Shown here piece after piece: positions 17,954-26,647 of a DNA stretch of 64,000 nt. The stretch spans positions 2,914,001 to 2,978,000 of the forward strand of contig NZ_CP051006.1 of assembly GCF_014673495.1 (NCBI RefSeq), in the 5' to 3' direction. The DNA comes from Streptomyces griseofuscus (GTDB lineage Bacteria; Actinomycetota; Actinomycetes; Streptomycetales; Streptomycetaceae). A model generated the notes under the pieces. The model did not search any database, was not told where the DNA came from, and saw only the letters and a program-made list of their open reading frames with translations. A program made the translations under genes and the position numbers. Positions within the stretch are counted from its first letter, which is position 1, and the number at the start of each line of letters is the position of its first letter.

Positions 17954-19219
17954 ATGACTGTTCTGAACACGCCCCTGCACGAGCTGGACCCGGAGATCGC
18001 CGCCGCGGTCGACGCCGAGCTGCTCCGCCAGCAGTCCACGCTGGAGATGATCGCGTCCGAGAACTTCGCGCCGCTCGCGGTGATGGAGGCCCAGGGCTCG
18101 GTCCTCACCAACAAGTACGCCGAGGGCTACCCGGGCCGCCGCTACTACGGCGGCTGTGAGCACGTCGACGTGGCCGAGCAGATCGCCATCGACCGGATCA
18201 AGGAGCTGTTCGGCGCCGAGTACGCCAACGTCCAGCCCCACTCCGGCGCCTCCGCCAACCAGGCGGCCCTGTTCGCGCTGGCCCAGCCCGGGGACACCAT
18301 CCTCGGCCTGGACCTGGCGCACGGCGGCCACCTGACCCACGGCATGCGGCTGAACTTCTCCGGGAAGCAGTTCAACGTGGTCGCGTACCACGTGGACGAG
18401 GAGAGCGGCCTGGTCGACATGGCCGAGGTCGAGCGGCTCGCCAAGGAGCACCGCCCCAAGGTCATCATCGCGGGCTGGTCGGCGTACCCCCGCGAGCTGG
18501 ACTTCGCCGCGTTCCGCCGGATCGCCGACGAGGTCGAGGCGTACCTGTGGGTCGACATGGCGCACTTCGCCGGCCTGGTCGCCGCCGGACTGCACCCGAA
18601 CCCGGTCGAGCACGCGGACGTGGTCACCTCCACGACGCACAAGACCCTGGGCGGCCCGCGCGGCGGCATCATCCTCGCGAAGAAGGAGTTCGCGAAGAAG
18701 CTGAACTCGTCCGTCTTCCCGGGCTTCCAGGGCGGTCCCCTGGAGCACGTGATCGCGGCGAAGGCGGTGTCCTTCAAGGTCGCGGCCTCCGAGGGCTTCA
18801 AGGAGCGCCAGCGCCGTACGGTGGAGGGTGCCCGTATCCTCGCCGAGCGGCTGACGGCCGAGGACGCCCGCGCCGCCGGGGTCAATGTGCTCTCCGGTGG
18901 TACGGACGTGCATCTGATCCTGGTCGACCTGCGCGCCTCCGAGCTGGACGGCCAGCAGGCCGAGGACCGGCTGCACGAGGTCGGCATCACGGTCAACCGC
19001 AACGCGGTCCCGAACGACCCGCGTCCCCCGATGGTCACCTCGGGCCTGCGGATCGGCACGCCCGCGCTCGCGACCCGCGGCTTCACGGCCGAGGACTTCG
19101 CCGAGGTCGCGGACGTGATCGCTGAGGCGCTGAAGCCGTCCTACGACGCAGAGTCGCTGAAGGCACGGGTCAAGGCCCTGGCCGACAAGCACCCGCTGTA
19201 CCCGGGTCTGTCCAAGTAA
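17954..19219 (+). CDS. glyA: Serine hydroxymethyltransferase
   Basis: A 421-residue PLP enzyme interconverting serine and glycine with tetrahydrofolate. The PLP Schiff-base lysine is K230 in [16 protein letters not shown]. Other signatures are [27 protein letters not shown], and [12 protein letters not shown] with the expected substrate and cofactor residues. Length matches the bacterial family. It begins 14 bp after gcvH, so it is probably cotranscribed under the glycine riboswitch. A perfect 12-bp hairpin follows 6 bases after its stop, before sdaA. Confidence 0.97.
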   Translation: MTVLNTPLHELDPEIAAAVDAELLRQQSTLEMIASENFAPLAVMEAQGSVLTNKYAEGYPGRRYYGGCEHVDVAEQIAIDRIKELFGAEYANVQPHSGASANQAALFALAQPGDTILGLDLAHGGHLTHGMRLNFSGKQFNVVAYHVDEESGLVDMAEVERLAKEHRPKVIIAGWSAYPRELDFAAFRRIADEVEAYLWVDMAHFAGLVAAGLHPNPVEHADVVTSTTHKTLGGPRGGIILAKKEFAKKLNSSVFPGFQGGPLEHVIAAKAVSFKVAASEGFKERQRRTVEGARILAERLTAEDARAAGVNVLSGGTDVHLILVDLRASELDGQQAEDRLHEVGITVNRNAVPNDPRPPMVTSGLRIGTPALATRGFTAEDFAEVADVIAEALKPSYDAESLKARVKALADKHPLYPGLSK

Positions 19220-19225
19220 TTCCCC

Positions 19226-19255
19226 GGTGGGGCACTCACCGTCGAGTGCCCCACC
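19226..19255 (+). terminator. Hairpin between glyA and sdaA
   Basis: GGTGGGGCACTC (19226-19237) and GAGTGCCCCACC (19244-19255) form a perfect 12-bp stem with a 6-base loop. The sdaA ribosome site follows only 8 bases later, with no room for a separate promoter, so this is more likely a partial terminator or processing site inside the operon. Confidence 0.75.
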
Positions 19256-19274
19256 ACTGCCCCAAGGAGTGACC

Positions 19275-20642
<1,368 letters not shown>

Positions 20643-20695
20643 GCTTTACGTGATCGCACATTTACTTGATCGGTCCGCGGAACAATCATGGTTCC

Positions 20696-21301
20696 ATGGA
20701 CCGACCGAGTCAGCTCATCGAGTGCGGGGAATTCGTCCTCCGGCGTTTACGGGGGCAGCGTGATTTCGTTCAACTGTTCACGTTGATAGAGCAATCCCGG
20801 GATCATCTGCGGCCGTGGATGCCGTGGGCCGACGGCCATGACGAGCAAAGCACCCGGGAACTGCTGGCGAGTTCCGAGACGAAGTGGGAGAGCGGCGAGC
20901 TCTACAACTATGTCGTCGCCGAGAACGGCGAGCTCATCGGCATGTGCCAGGCGTATCGCGCCGAGCCCAGGGGATGCCGGCTGGGGTACTGGCTGCACCC
21001 CTGCGCCCTGGGGCGGGGCATCGCCACGAGGGCGACGGCGGCGCTGGCGAAGGAGATGTTCGCGCTGGCGGACGTGGGGTACCTGGAGATCGCGCACGAC
21101 GTGGCGAACGCCCCCAGTCGCGCCGTTCCGCGCCGGTTGGGCTTCACCGAGCTCCGGCGTGAGCAGGCGCCACCGCCGGCGGCTCCGTCCGGCTGCGGAA
21201 TCGATCTGATCTGGCGACTGAATCGCCCCGCGACCGGGGGCACGTTTCCGGGGGGCCGTGCGGGGGGCACAAACTCTGCATGCTCCACGGCATCGACGTA
21301 A
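20696..21301 (+). CDS. GNAT acetyltransferase (RimJ/RimL type)
   Basis: A 201-residue GNAT protein. It shows the RimJ/L layout: FVLRRLRGQRDFVQLFTLIEQSRDHLRPWMPWADG, the strand ENGELIGMCQAYRAEPRGCRLGYWL, the acetyl-CoA loop LGRGIATRATAALAKEMF, and the late LEIAHDVANAPSRAVPRRLGFTELRRE. RimL relatives acetylate protein N-termini or small molecules; the target is unknown. The first 120 bases are noticeably less GC-rich than its neighbours. The last 40 residues (ATGGTFPGGRAGG) are low complexity and overlap the next gene by 22 bases. Confidence 0.82.
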   Translation: MDRPSQLIECGEFVLRRLRGQRDFVQLFTLIEQSRDHLRPWMPWADGHDEQSTRELLASSETKWESGELYNYVVAENGELIGMCQAYRAEPRGCRLGYWLHPCALGRGIATRATAALAKEMFALADVGYLEIAHDVANAPSRAVPRRLGFTELRREQAPPPAAPSGCGIDLIWRLNRPATGGTFPGGRAGGTNSACSTAST

Positions 21302-21834
21302 GTTCGTTCCAGTCCACGTCATATGACACGGACGGGCTCTCTTTCGTCTTCATGAAGGCGACCGAGGGCCGTTCGTATGTGAACCCCCGCCTCACCGCGC
21401 AGACCAAGACCGGCCGCGACGCCGGACTGGTCGTGGGTTTCTATCACTTCCTGTGGCCGGGCAACCTCACCGCCCAGGCCGACTACTTCCTCCAGCACAC
21501 CCCCGAACGCGCCGGCGACATCCTGGCCGTCGACTGGGAATCCACGAGCGACGGCACGCACGCCAGCAACGCGGACAAGGACAGCTTCATCCGCAAACTG
21601 AAACAACTGCGGCCGCACAACAAGGTCGTGCTCTACACCAACAGAGACTTCTGGCTGAACATCGACCGCACCTCGTACGCGGGCGACGGTCTCTGGATCG
21701 CCGACTACGTCACCGCGGGCAAGCCCCGCATCAAGGCCAAATGGCTTTTCCACCAATACGCGAGCCAGCCTCACGACAAGGACCTGGCCGACTTCGCCTC
21801 CGAGGCGGCGCTCAAGGAGTGGGCGGGCGGCTGA
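21280..21834 (+). CDS. Glycoside hydrolase family 25 lysozyme without signal peptide
   Basis: A 184-residue GH25 (Chalaropsis-type muramidase) domain. D6 in MLHGIDVSSFQ and D85/E87 in ILAVDWES fit the family's acidic catalytic cluster; GFYHFLWPGN and VVLYTNRDFW are further conserved strands. GH25 enzymes cut the MurNAc-GlcNAc bond of peptidoglycan. No signal peptide or wall-binding domain is present, unlike typical secreted Streptomyces GH25 enzymes. The ATG has no clear ribosome site and overlaps the preceding acetyltransferase by 22 bases, so translation may be coupled. It could be a phage-type or non-classically released enzyme, or a cytoplasmic relic. It converges on the EF-hand gene across a strong terminator. 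Confidence 0.85.
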   Translation: MLHGIDVSSFQSTSYDTDGLSFVFMKATEGRSYVNPRLTAQTKTGRDAGLVVGFYHFLWPGNLTAQADYFLQHTPERAGDILAVDWESTSDGTHASNADKDSFIRKLKQLRPHNKVVLYTNRDFWLNIDRTSYAGDGLWIADYVTAGKPRIKAKWLFHQYASQPHDKDLADFASEAALKEWAGG

Positions 21835-21840
21835 GGTGCG

Positions 21841-21876
21841 CAGGGGTGCCCGCTTCCGGAGGACGGGGCACCCCTG
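21841..21876. terminator. Bidirectional terminator between GH25 and EF-hand genes
   Basis: CAGGGGTGCCC (21841-21851) and GGGCACCCCTG (21866-21876) form a perfect 11-bp stem with a 14-base loop, located between two convergent stop codons. Confidence 0.85.
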
Positions 21877-21885
21877 CCGACCGTT

Positions 21886-22098
21886 TCACTTGTTCAGGTA
21901 GGTCCAGAACTCGTCGAAGGACAGGACCTGGTCGCCGTTGAGGTCACGGGATTTGATGATGGCTTCGGCGACCGTGTCGGTGACGTTCCAGTCGCCTCCC
22001 TGGGCCAGGGCGGACTTGAATTCGGCGGCGGTGATGAACCCGTCGCCGTCCACGTCGATCCGCTGGAATTCCTTGCGTGCTTCCTCGATGTCCGCCAC
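21886..22098 (-). CDS. Small two-EF-hand calcium-binding protein
   Basis: A 70-residue calmodulin-like protein. Two canonical 12-residue loops are complete: DVDGDGFITAAE (residues 15-26) and DLNGDQVLSFDE (52-63). Each has Asp at positions 1, 3 (Asp or Asn) and 5 and Glu at 12. It should bind two calcium ions in the cytoplasm. GTG at 22098 is preferred over the upstream ATG because AAGGGGCGG sits 8 bases before it and the homologous sequence starts with (V/M)ADIEEARKEF. Small EF-hand proteins of this kind are recurrent in Streptomyces, and their targets are mostly unknown. Confidence 0.9.
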   Translation of the reverse strand: MADIEEARKEFQRIDVDGDGFITAAEFKSALAQGGDWNVTDTVAEAIIKSRDLNGDQVLSFDEFWTYLNK

Positions 22099-22158
22099 CG
22101 ATCCGCCCCTTTTGCTCGTGTTTCGTGTGCCCATGCAGGCGTACTGACGCTGGTCAGA

Positions 22159-23070
22159 TTAGCTGTCCGTGCGGGCGCGCAGTGCGGCGACCACCCAGGC
22201 GAAGTCCTCGGCGTGCGGCGAGGCGGGGGCGCGGTTGACGACGGCGATGAGTTCGCGGTACCGGGCGACCCGTTCGTTGAAGCCGGCCGCCATGCGCTCC
22301 AGGACGTCCGCGCGCGGGGCGTCACCGAACAGTTCACGCAGGACGGGCTCCGCGTCCGGTGACTCCGGGGTGATGCCGCGCTCGCGGGCCGGGGCCACCA
22401 GCTCCACCAGCCGCTTGGCGAACCAGAGCGAACGGCCGCGTGCCTCCCCCGGTGTCCCGTCCGCCGAGTTGAGCTCCATCGCCCGGCGCATCTGCGCGCG
22501 GAACTCCGGGTCCTGGAGCATCTCCGCCAACTCCACCCACGCGTCCACCTCTTCCGGGGTCGGGTCCGCCGCCAGGTCGACCGTGGTGGCGCGCAGCCGC
22601 TCCCGCACCTCGGGATCCACGGCGTCGAGCCCCTGGAGGGCCTCCGTCACGAACTCCGCCATGATCCGCTGCCGTTCGGCCGCCGACAGCCGGGCCAGTT
22701 TGTTCATCAGGGTCGTCTCCTTCGCGGTCGAGTCATGCCGTGCGACCGACGACAGCACCGCACGGGTCACCTTCAGCGAGCTGATCTGCGCGTCCAGCGC
22801 GGCCACATGCGTCGCCGCGACCTGTGCCACGGTCCGCTCTCCCGCCAGCACCTGTCGCACGTCGTCCAGGCCGACCCCCAGTTCGCGCAGGGTCCGGATC
22901 AGCTCCAGGCGGGCGACGCCCTCGGCGTCGTACAGCCGGTAGCCGCCCGCGGAGCGGGCCACCGGGGTGAGCACGCCCTCGTCCGACCAGTAGCGGATGG
23001 TGCGCACGGTCAGTCCGGTGGCCCGTGCCAGCTCGCCGATGGTGAGAAGTCCGGTGCCGTCGTCGTTCAT
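22159..23070 (-). CDS. MerR-family transcriptional regulator
   Basis: A 303-residue regulator. Residues about 9-75 are the MerR winged helix (LLTIGELARATGLTVRTIRYWSDEGVLTPVARSAGGYRLYDAEGVARLELIRTLRELG). A dimerisation helix (TVAQVAATHVAALDAQISSLKVTRAVLSSV) follows, then a roughly 190-residue alpha-helical effector domain without cysteines or a recognisable metal site, so a small organic ligand or protein partner is more likely than a metal. ATG at 23070 is chosen because the family signature starts shortly after and a MerR-style promoter lies 7 bases upstream. It is divergent from an acetyltransferase gene 48 bp away. Confidence 0.9.
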   Translation of the reverse strand: MNDDGTGLLTIGELARATGLTVRTIRYWSDEGVLTPVARSAGGYRLYDAEGVARLELIRTLRELGVGLDDVRQVLAGERTVAQVAATHVAALDAQISSLKVTRAVLSSVARHDSTAKETTLMNKLARLSAAERQRIMAEFVTEALQGLDAVDPEVRERLRATTVDLAADPTPEEVDAWVELAEMLQDPEFRAQMRRAMELNSADGTPGEARGRSLWFAKRLVELVAPARERGITPESPDAEPVLRELFGDAPRADVLERMAAGFNERVARYRELIAVVNRAPASPHAEDFAWVVAALRARTDS

Positions 23071-23108
23071 GTCTGGGAGTCTGGGCCTTCCAGCGGGTGG
23101 AGACTCAA
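23071..23108 (-). promoter_or_regulatory. MerR-type promoter with 19-bp spacer, probably leaderless
   Basis: On the minus strand, TTGAGT (23103-23108) and CAGACT (23078-23083) are separated by exactly 19 bp, the over-long spacer typical of MerR-activated promoters. Only 7 bases separate the -10 from the regulator's ATG, so the transcript should begin at the start codon. GAGTCT and AGACTC form a dyad across the spacer. Confidence 0.6.
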
Positions 23109-23118
23109 GGGGGGCGTC

Positions 23119-23781
23119 GTGGAGTCGGTGCGGGAGATCCTCGACAGGGTGGCGCGGGGCGTGTTCCCGCAGGCGGACGGCCGTACGACGGTCCTGCCGC
23201 AGCCCGGGCCCCGGCACGCGGGCGTCCTGGCGTTCACCGCGCACTCCGTCGTCGTCACGGACGAGGACCCCGCCTGGGTGTACGACACGCTGCGCGGCCT
23301 GGACTGCGATCCCCTGTCGGCCGCCCTGCACCCGCGCTTCCTGGCCGCGCTGCTGGAGCGCACCGGGCGGCAGGCGGAGACGGTGGACGCGGTGCTGGTG
23401 GCCGGCCCGCTCCCCGGCGTCCCCGCGCTCGCGCTGACGGAGATCCGGGACGCCGGTCATCCCCGGATCCGGTACGCGCGCGAGCGCCGCGACGAGGTGC
23501 GGGCCTGGCAGGCGGATGGCGGGGTGCTGGTGACGGGCCGCGGGACGGCCGGCCGACTCGAGGTCTCGGTGGAGGTGGACGAGACGGCCCGGGAGCGGGG
23601 CCTGGGACGGCGGCTGGCGGGCGCGGCCCGGCGGCTCGCCGAGGAGCCGCTGTGGGCGCAGGTGGCGCCGGGGAACGCCCGGAGTCTGCGGGCGTTCCAG
23701 GCGGCCGGTTACGACGTGGTCGGCGCGGAGCTGCTGCTTCGGCTCCCCGGCTCAGCGGAAGACGCCCGTGTGCCCCAGTGA
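23119..23781 (+). CDS. GNAT-family acetyltransferase
   Basis: A 220-residue protein. The C-terminal 100 residues carry the GNAT fold: RLEVSVEVDETARERGLGRRLAGAARRLAEEPLWAQVAPGNARSLRAFQAAGYDVVGAELLL, with the R/Q-x-x-G-x-G/A acetyl-CoA loop as RGLGRRL. The N-terminal 100 residues (HAGVLAFTAHSVVVTDEDPAWVYDTLRG) are likely a substrate-recognition half. GTG at 23119 follows AAGGGGGG. It is divergent from the MerR gene and shares its 48-bp control region, so it is a candidate MerR target. Its last 30 bases overlap the convergent YncE-like gene. Confidence 0.8.
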   Translation: MESVREILDRVARGVFPQADGRTTVLPQPGPRHAGVLAFTAHSVVVTDEDPAWVYDTLRGLDCDPLSAALHPRFLAALLERTGRQAETVDAVLVAGPLPGVPALALTEIRDAGHPRIRYARERRDEVRAWQADGGVLVTGRGTAGRLEVSVEVDETARERGLGRRLAGAARRLAEEPLWAQVAPGNARSLRAFQAAGYDVVGAELLLRLPGSAEDARVPQ

Positions 23782-24939
23782 GTAGCGGCCCGGCTGGGGA
23801 TAGACCGCGAGTCCGTGCGGTCCGCTGCCGACCGGGATGCGGGCCAGCTCCTTGCCGGTGCGGGTGTCGATGGCGTACACCTCGGCGTCGTAGCGGCCGG
23901 ACAGCCACAGGACCTTGCCGTCGGCGGAGACGCCGCCCATGTCGGGGCTGCCGCCGCCGGGCAGCACCCACTTCTTGGTGAGCTTGTTCCGGGCGAAGTC
24001 GAAGATCGAGATGGTGCCCTCGCCCCGGTTGGAGACGTACATCTCCCGGGAGTCGCGGCTGACGTAGAGGCCGTGCGCGCCCTTGCCGGTGGGGAGCAGG
24101 GTGGGCCTGGTGAACCGGTCGCCGTCCAGGACCCACACCCCGTTGGCCATCATGTCGGCGATGTAGAACCGCTTGCCGTCCGGGGAGACCTTGACGTCCT
24201 GCGGCATGGAGCCGTGCACGGGAAGCTTCTCCTGGCCGACCACCGCCATCCGCGCGGTGTCGACCTTGAGGACCTCGCCGCTGAACTCGCAGGAGACGAT
24301 GAAGTAGCGGCCGTCGCGGGAGAAGTCCGCGTGGTTGACGCCGTAGCAGCTGACCGGCACCGCCTTGACGGTCCTCATGGTGTGGGCGTCGCGGAAGACC
24401 AGTTGGCGGTCCATGGAGGCCATCACGATCGCGTACTTGCCGTCGGGCGTGAAGTACAGGTTGTACGGGTCGTGCACGGCGACCGGCTTGCCCGCCTTGC
24501 CGGTGCGCGGGTCGAGGGGGGTGAGGCTGTTGCCGAGGTCGTTGTTGACCCACAGGGTCTTCAGGTCCCAGGAGGGCACCACGTGCTGGGGCTGGCGGCC
24601 GACCGGGATGGTTTCGATGACCTTGTAGGTGGCGGGGTCGATGACGGTGACGGTGTCGGAGTTGGTGTTGGGCACGTACACCCGGGAGGGGAAGTCCTTG
24701 ACCACCGGGGAGAGCAGCCCCGGCCGGTCCGCGGCGTAGATGTCCGCCGGGTCCTGGACCGGGGGCATGCCGGGCAGCACGTTCACCCGCGCCTGGTCCA
24801 CCTGCGGCTGGGCCGGCGGTTTGCTGCCGATGGCCTCGTTCGCGCGGTGTGCGCCCTGGCCGCTGCACGCGGACACCAGGGCCAGGGCGGCGAGGGCGGC
24901 GCCGGTGGCCAGTCGGCGGGCGGCTTTCGTGGTTCGCAT
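23752..24939 (-). CDS. YncE-like beta-propeller lipoprotein
   Basis: A 395-residue secreted lipoprotein (signal peptide ending LALVSAC, C25) with a seven-bladed YVTN/NHL-type propeller. Repeating blades include VYVPNTNSDTVTVIDPATYKVIETIPVGRQPQHVV, LYFTPDGKYAIVMA, VKVSPDGKRFYIADMMANGVWVLDG, LYVSRDSREMYVSNRGEGTISIFDFA and GVSADGKVLWLSGRYDAEVYAIDTRTGKELARIPVGSGPHGLAVYP. Such propellers bind ligands or act as scaffolds; none is proven catalytic from sequence. Its ATG shares one base with the upstream deacetylase stop (TGATG), so the two are translationally coupled and probably work together outside the membrane. Confidence 0.88.
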   Translation of the reverse strand: MRTTKAARRLATGAALAALALVSACSGQGAHRANEAIGSKPPAQPQVDQARVNVLPGMPPVQDPADIYAADRPGLLSPVVKDFPSRVYVPNTNSDTVTVIDPATYKVIETIPVGRQPQHVVPSWDLKTLWVNNDLGNSLTPLDPRTGKAGKPVAVHDPYNLYFTPDGKYAIVMASMDRQLVFRDAHTMRTVKAVPVSCYGVNHADFSRDGRYFIVSCEFSGEVLKVDTARMAVVGQEKLPVHGSMPQDVKVSPDGKRFYIADMMANGVWVLDGDRFTRPTLLPTGKGAHGLYVSRDSREMYVSNRGEGTISIFDFARNKLTKKWVLPGGGSPDMGGVSADGKVLWLSGRYDAEVYAIDTRTGKELARIPVGSGPHGLAVYPQPGRYSLGHTGVFR

Positions 24940-25748
24940 CAGCTCAGCAGCTCCGTGGTGGTGACGGCGCGCAGTTTGCGGCGGTCGAGTTCCGTGAGGA
25001 GGCCCGGGAGGGCCGCGACCGTGTCCTCATAACCGAAATGCAAACTCACCACCGAGCCCTCGCGCACCTCCGAGAGGACCTTGCGGGTGACGGCGGCGGC
25101 GCCGGGACGGGTGTAGTCGAGCGAGTCGACGTCGTACGACAGCACATGCGGGTAGCCCACCTGGCGGGCCAGTCCGGCGACGAGCGGGGAGGCGGTGGGC
25201 GCGCGGGACGGGCGGAACCAGGTGCCGATGGAGCCGGTGAGCCGTCTGAGCCGGTCGGCGCAGTCGGTGATCTCCTTGCGGGCGTCGGCCTCGGCGAGGT
25301 CGTTGACGGAGATGTGCCGCTGGGTGTGGTTGCCGAGGTCATGGCCGCCGTCGAGGATGCGGCGGGCGATGCCGGGGTGTTCGTCCAGCCAGGTGCCGAC
25401 GGCGAGCACGGTGAGGTGGGCGCCGTGCCGTTCGGCGGTGTCGAGCAGGGTGTGGGCGATGGCCGCGTCGCCCTGGCCGTGGAAGGTGAGCGCGACCCGG
25501 GGGCGGGTGCGCGGGCCGTGGGTGATCTGGGCCGGCTGTCCCGGGTAGGCGCGGGGGGCGGGGGCCGGACGGGTGGCGGAAGGAGTCTTAGGAGAGTTCA
25601 TGGCGGACTCGGGGGCGGTCCGCGTGGCGGTGGACTTGGCGGCGGCGGTCGTCGGGCCCGTGCCGCAGCCGGCGAGCGCGCCGCCCGCGACGAGTCCGGC
25701 GCCCGCGCGCAGCGCGTCACGGCGGTTGGTGGTGGTCACCCGCGCCAT
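24939..25748 (-). CDS. Polysaccharide deacetylase-like Tat lipoprotein with altered catalytic motifs
   Basis: A 269-residue NodB-fold protein. The N-terminus carries a twin-arginine signal (TTTNRRDALRAG) and a lipobox (GALAGC, C28). The NodB domain covers about residues 80-265. Motif 1, normally TFDD, reads LTFHGQGD, so the catalytic-base and metal-ligand aspartates are not in their usual places. Motif 2 (H-S/T-x-x-H) is intact as NHTQRH. Motif 3, normally RPPYG, is FRPSRAP. It may be a non-catalytic carbohydrate-binding member or use a shifted aspartate. It is coupled by TGATG to the propeller lipoprotein gene. Confidence 0.85.
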   Translation of the reverse strand: MARVTTTNRRDALRAGAGLVAGGALAGCGTGPTTAAAKSTATRTAPESAMNSPKTPSATRPAPAPRAYPGQPAQITHGPRTRPRVALTFHGQGDAAIAHTLLDTAERHGAHLTVLAVGTWLDEHPGIARRILDGGHDLGNHTQRHISVNDLAEADARKEITDCADRLRRLTGSIGTWFRPSRAPTASPLVAGLARQVGYPHVLSYDVDSLDYTRPGAAAVTRKVLSEVREGSVVSLHFGYEDTVAALPGLLTELDRRKLRAVTTTELLS

Positions 25749-25818
25749 TTAAGGGATGAAAGGTAAGAAAAGCGCGTTTTGTCCGACTTGGCGCCAGGAG
25801 GCGTGCCGCGCCCCGCCG

Positions 25819-26322
25819 CTACCGTTCGTTCACCCGCATCTCGAACCAGGTCGTCTTGCCACGCGGCAGCAGATCGACGCCCCAGCGGTCGGAGAGCTTG
25901 TCGACCAGGAACAGGCCCCGGCCGCTGATGTCCAGCTCCTGGACCGGCATCAGACAGGGCAGCCCCCGGGAGGGGTCGCGCACCTCGACGCGCATCCAGC
26001 CGGGGCGGCAGCGCATGCGCAGTCCGAAGACGCGGGCGCCGGTGTGCCGTACCGCGTTGCCGACCAGTTCGGACACCAGCAGGACCGTATCCTCGGCCAG
26101 CTTGGGGGTGAGCCGCCAGGTGCGCAGGACCACGACCTGGGCGAGGCGGCGGGCGGTGGCGGCGGATTCCGGGCGGGAGGGCAGCTGCACCTCACGCTCC
26201 GTCGGATTGCCGAACAGTTCGAGCGCCTTGAGCGCCTGTTCGTCCTCGACCGTGGGCGACCAGCGCCCCGCTGAAGCGCGGCTGTGTCCCCGCGGCTGTT
26301 CGATGCCCTCCAGCCCCGCCAT
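25819..26322 (-). CDS. HATPase-domain regulator (RsbW-like anti-sigma/serine kinase type)
   Basis: A 167-residue protein with a single GHKL ATPase domain (about residues 45-165). The N-box is ELVGNAVRHTG, the G1 region is VEVRDPSRGLP, and the G2 region is DISGRGLFLVDKLSDRWGV. The C-terminus ends with KTTWFEMRV. Streptomyces encode many such stand-alone RsbW-type kinases, which sequester or phosphorylate anti-sigma-antagonist partners. No partner gene lies nearby. ATG at 26322 was chosen; a longer frame up to 26481 adds unconserved sequence. A perfect 16-bp palindrome lies about 85 bp upstream. Confidence 0.8.
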   Translation of the reverse strand: MAGLEGIEQPRGHSRASAGRWSPTVEDEQALKALELFGNPTEREVQLPSRPESAATARRLAQVVVLRTWRLTPKLAEDTVLLVSELVGNAVRHTGARVFGLRMRCRPGWMRVEVRDPSRGLPCLMPVQELDISGRGLFLVDKLSDRWGVDLLPRGKTTWFEMRVNER

Positions 26323-26647
26323 GCCCCCATGATGGCCGTCGCACGGCGTCTTGGGGGCCGTTCCGGAGGAATACGCCCCCCGTACGCCCCCGCTGTGCAC
26401 CGGACGATCGGCATATGCCGATGGCATGTCACTGGCCGGTACACCCTCGCTGAGCTGCGAGGACGACTCAGTTCCGGGCAATCGCGGGGCTCCCTCGACC
26501 AGACAGACTTAAGGGCGCTTTAAGGCTCCCATAATCCGCCCCATCGAGGGACCCGTATGAGACGACACGTCAACTACTGGCGGATATAAGGGAGTTCAGT
26601 TGCGTTTTAAAGGAACTCCGGGGAATCCTCCGCCAACCCCGTCCCGT
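26323..26647. other. Intergenic region with palindrome and weak terminator
   Basis: About 325 bases without a credible gene. It holds the palindrome at 26407-26422 and an AT-richer stretch (26510-26620). GGAGTTC (26591-26597) and GAACTCC (26613-26619) flank a T/A-rich 15-base loop and could terminate the enoyl-CoA hydratase transcript, which ends at 26648. Confidence 0.5.
26407..26422. promoter_or_regulatory. Perfect 16-bp palindrome ATCGGCATATGCCGAT
   Basis: A fully symmetric 16-mer located about 85 bp upstream of the HATPase regulator start. A partial repeat (GCCGATGGCATG) overlaps its right end. It has the form of an operator for a dimeric regulator. Confidence 0.5.

Noticed and set aside
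20680..20696. GGAAC/GTTCC dyad over the acetyltransferase start
   Set aside because: Five-base arms overlapping the start codon are too short to distinguish from chance.
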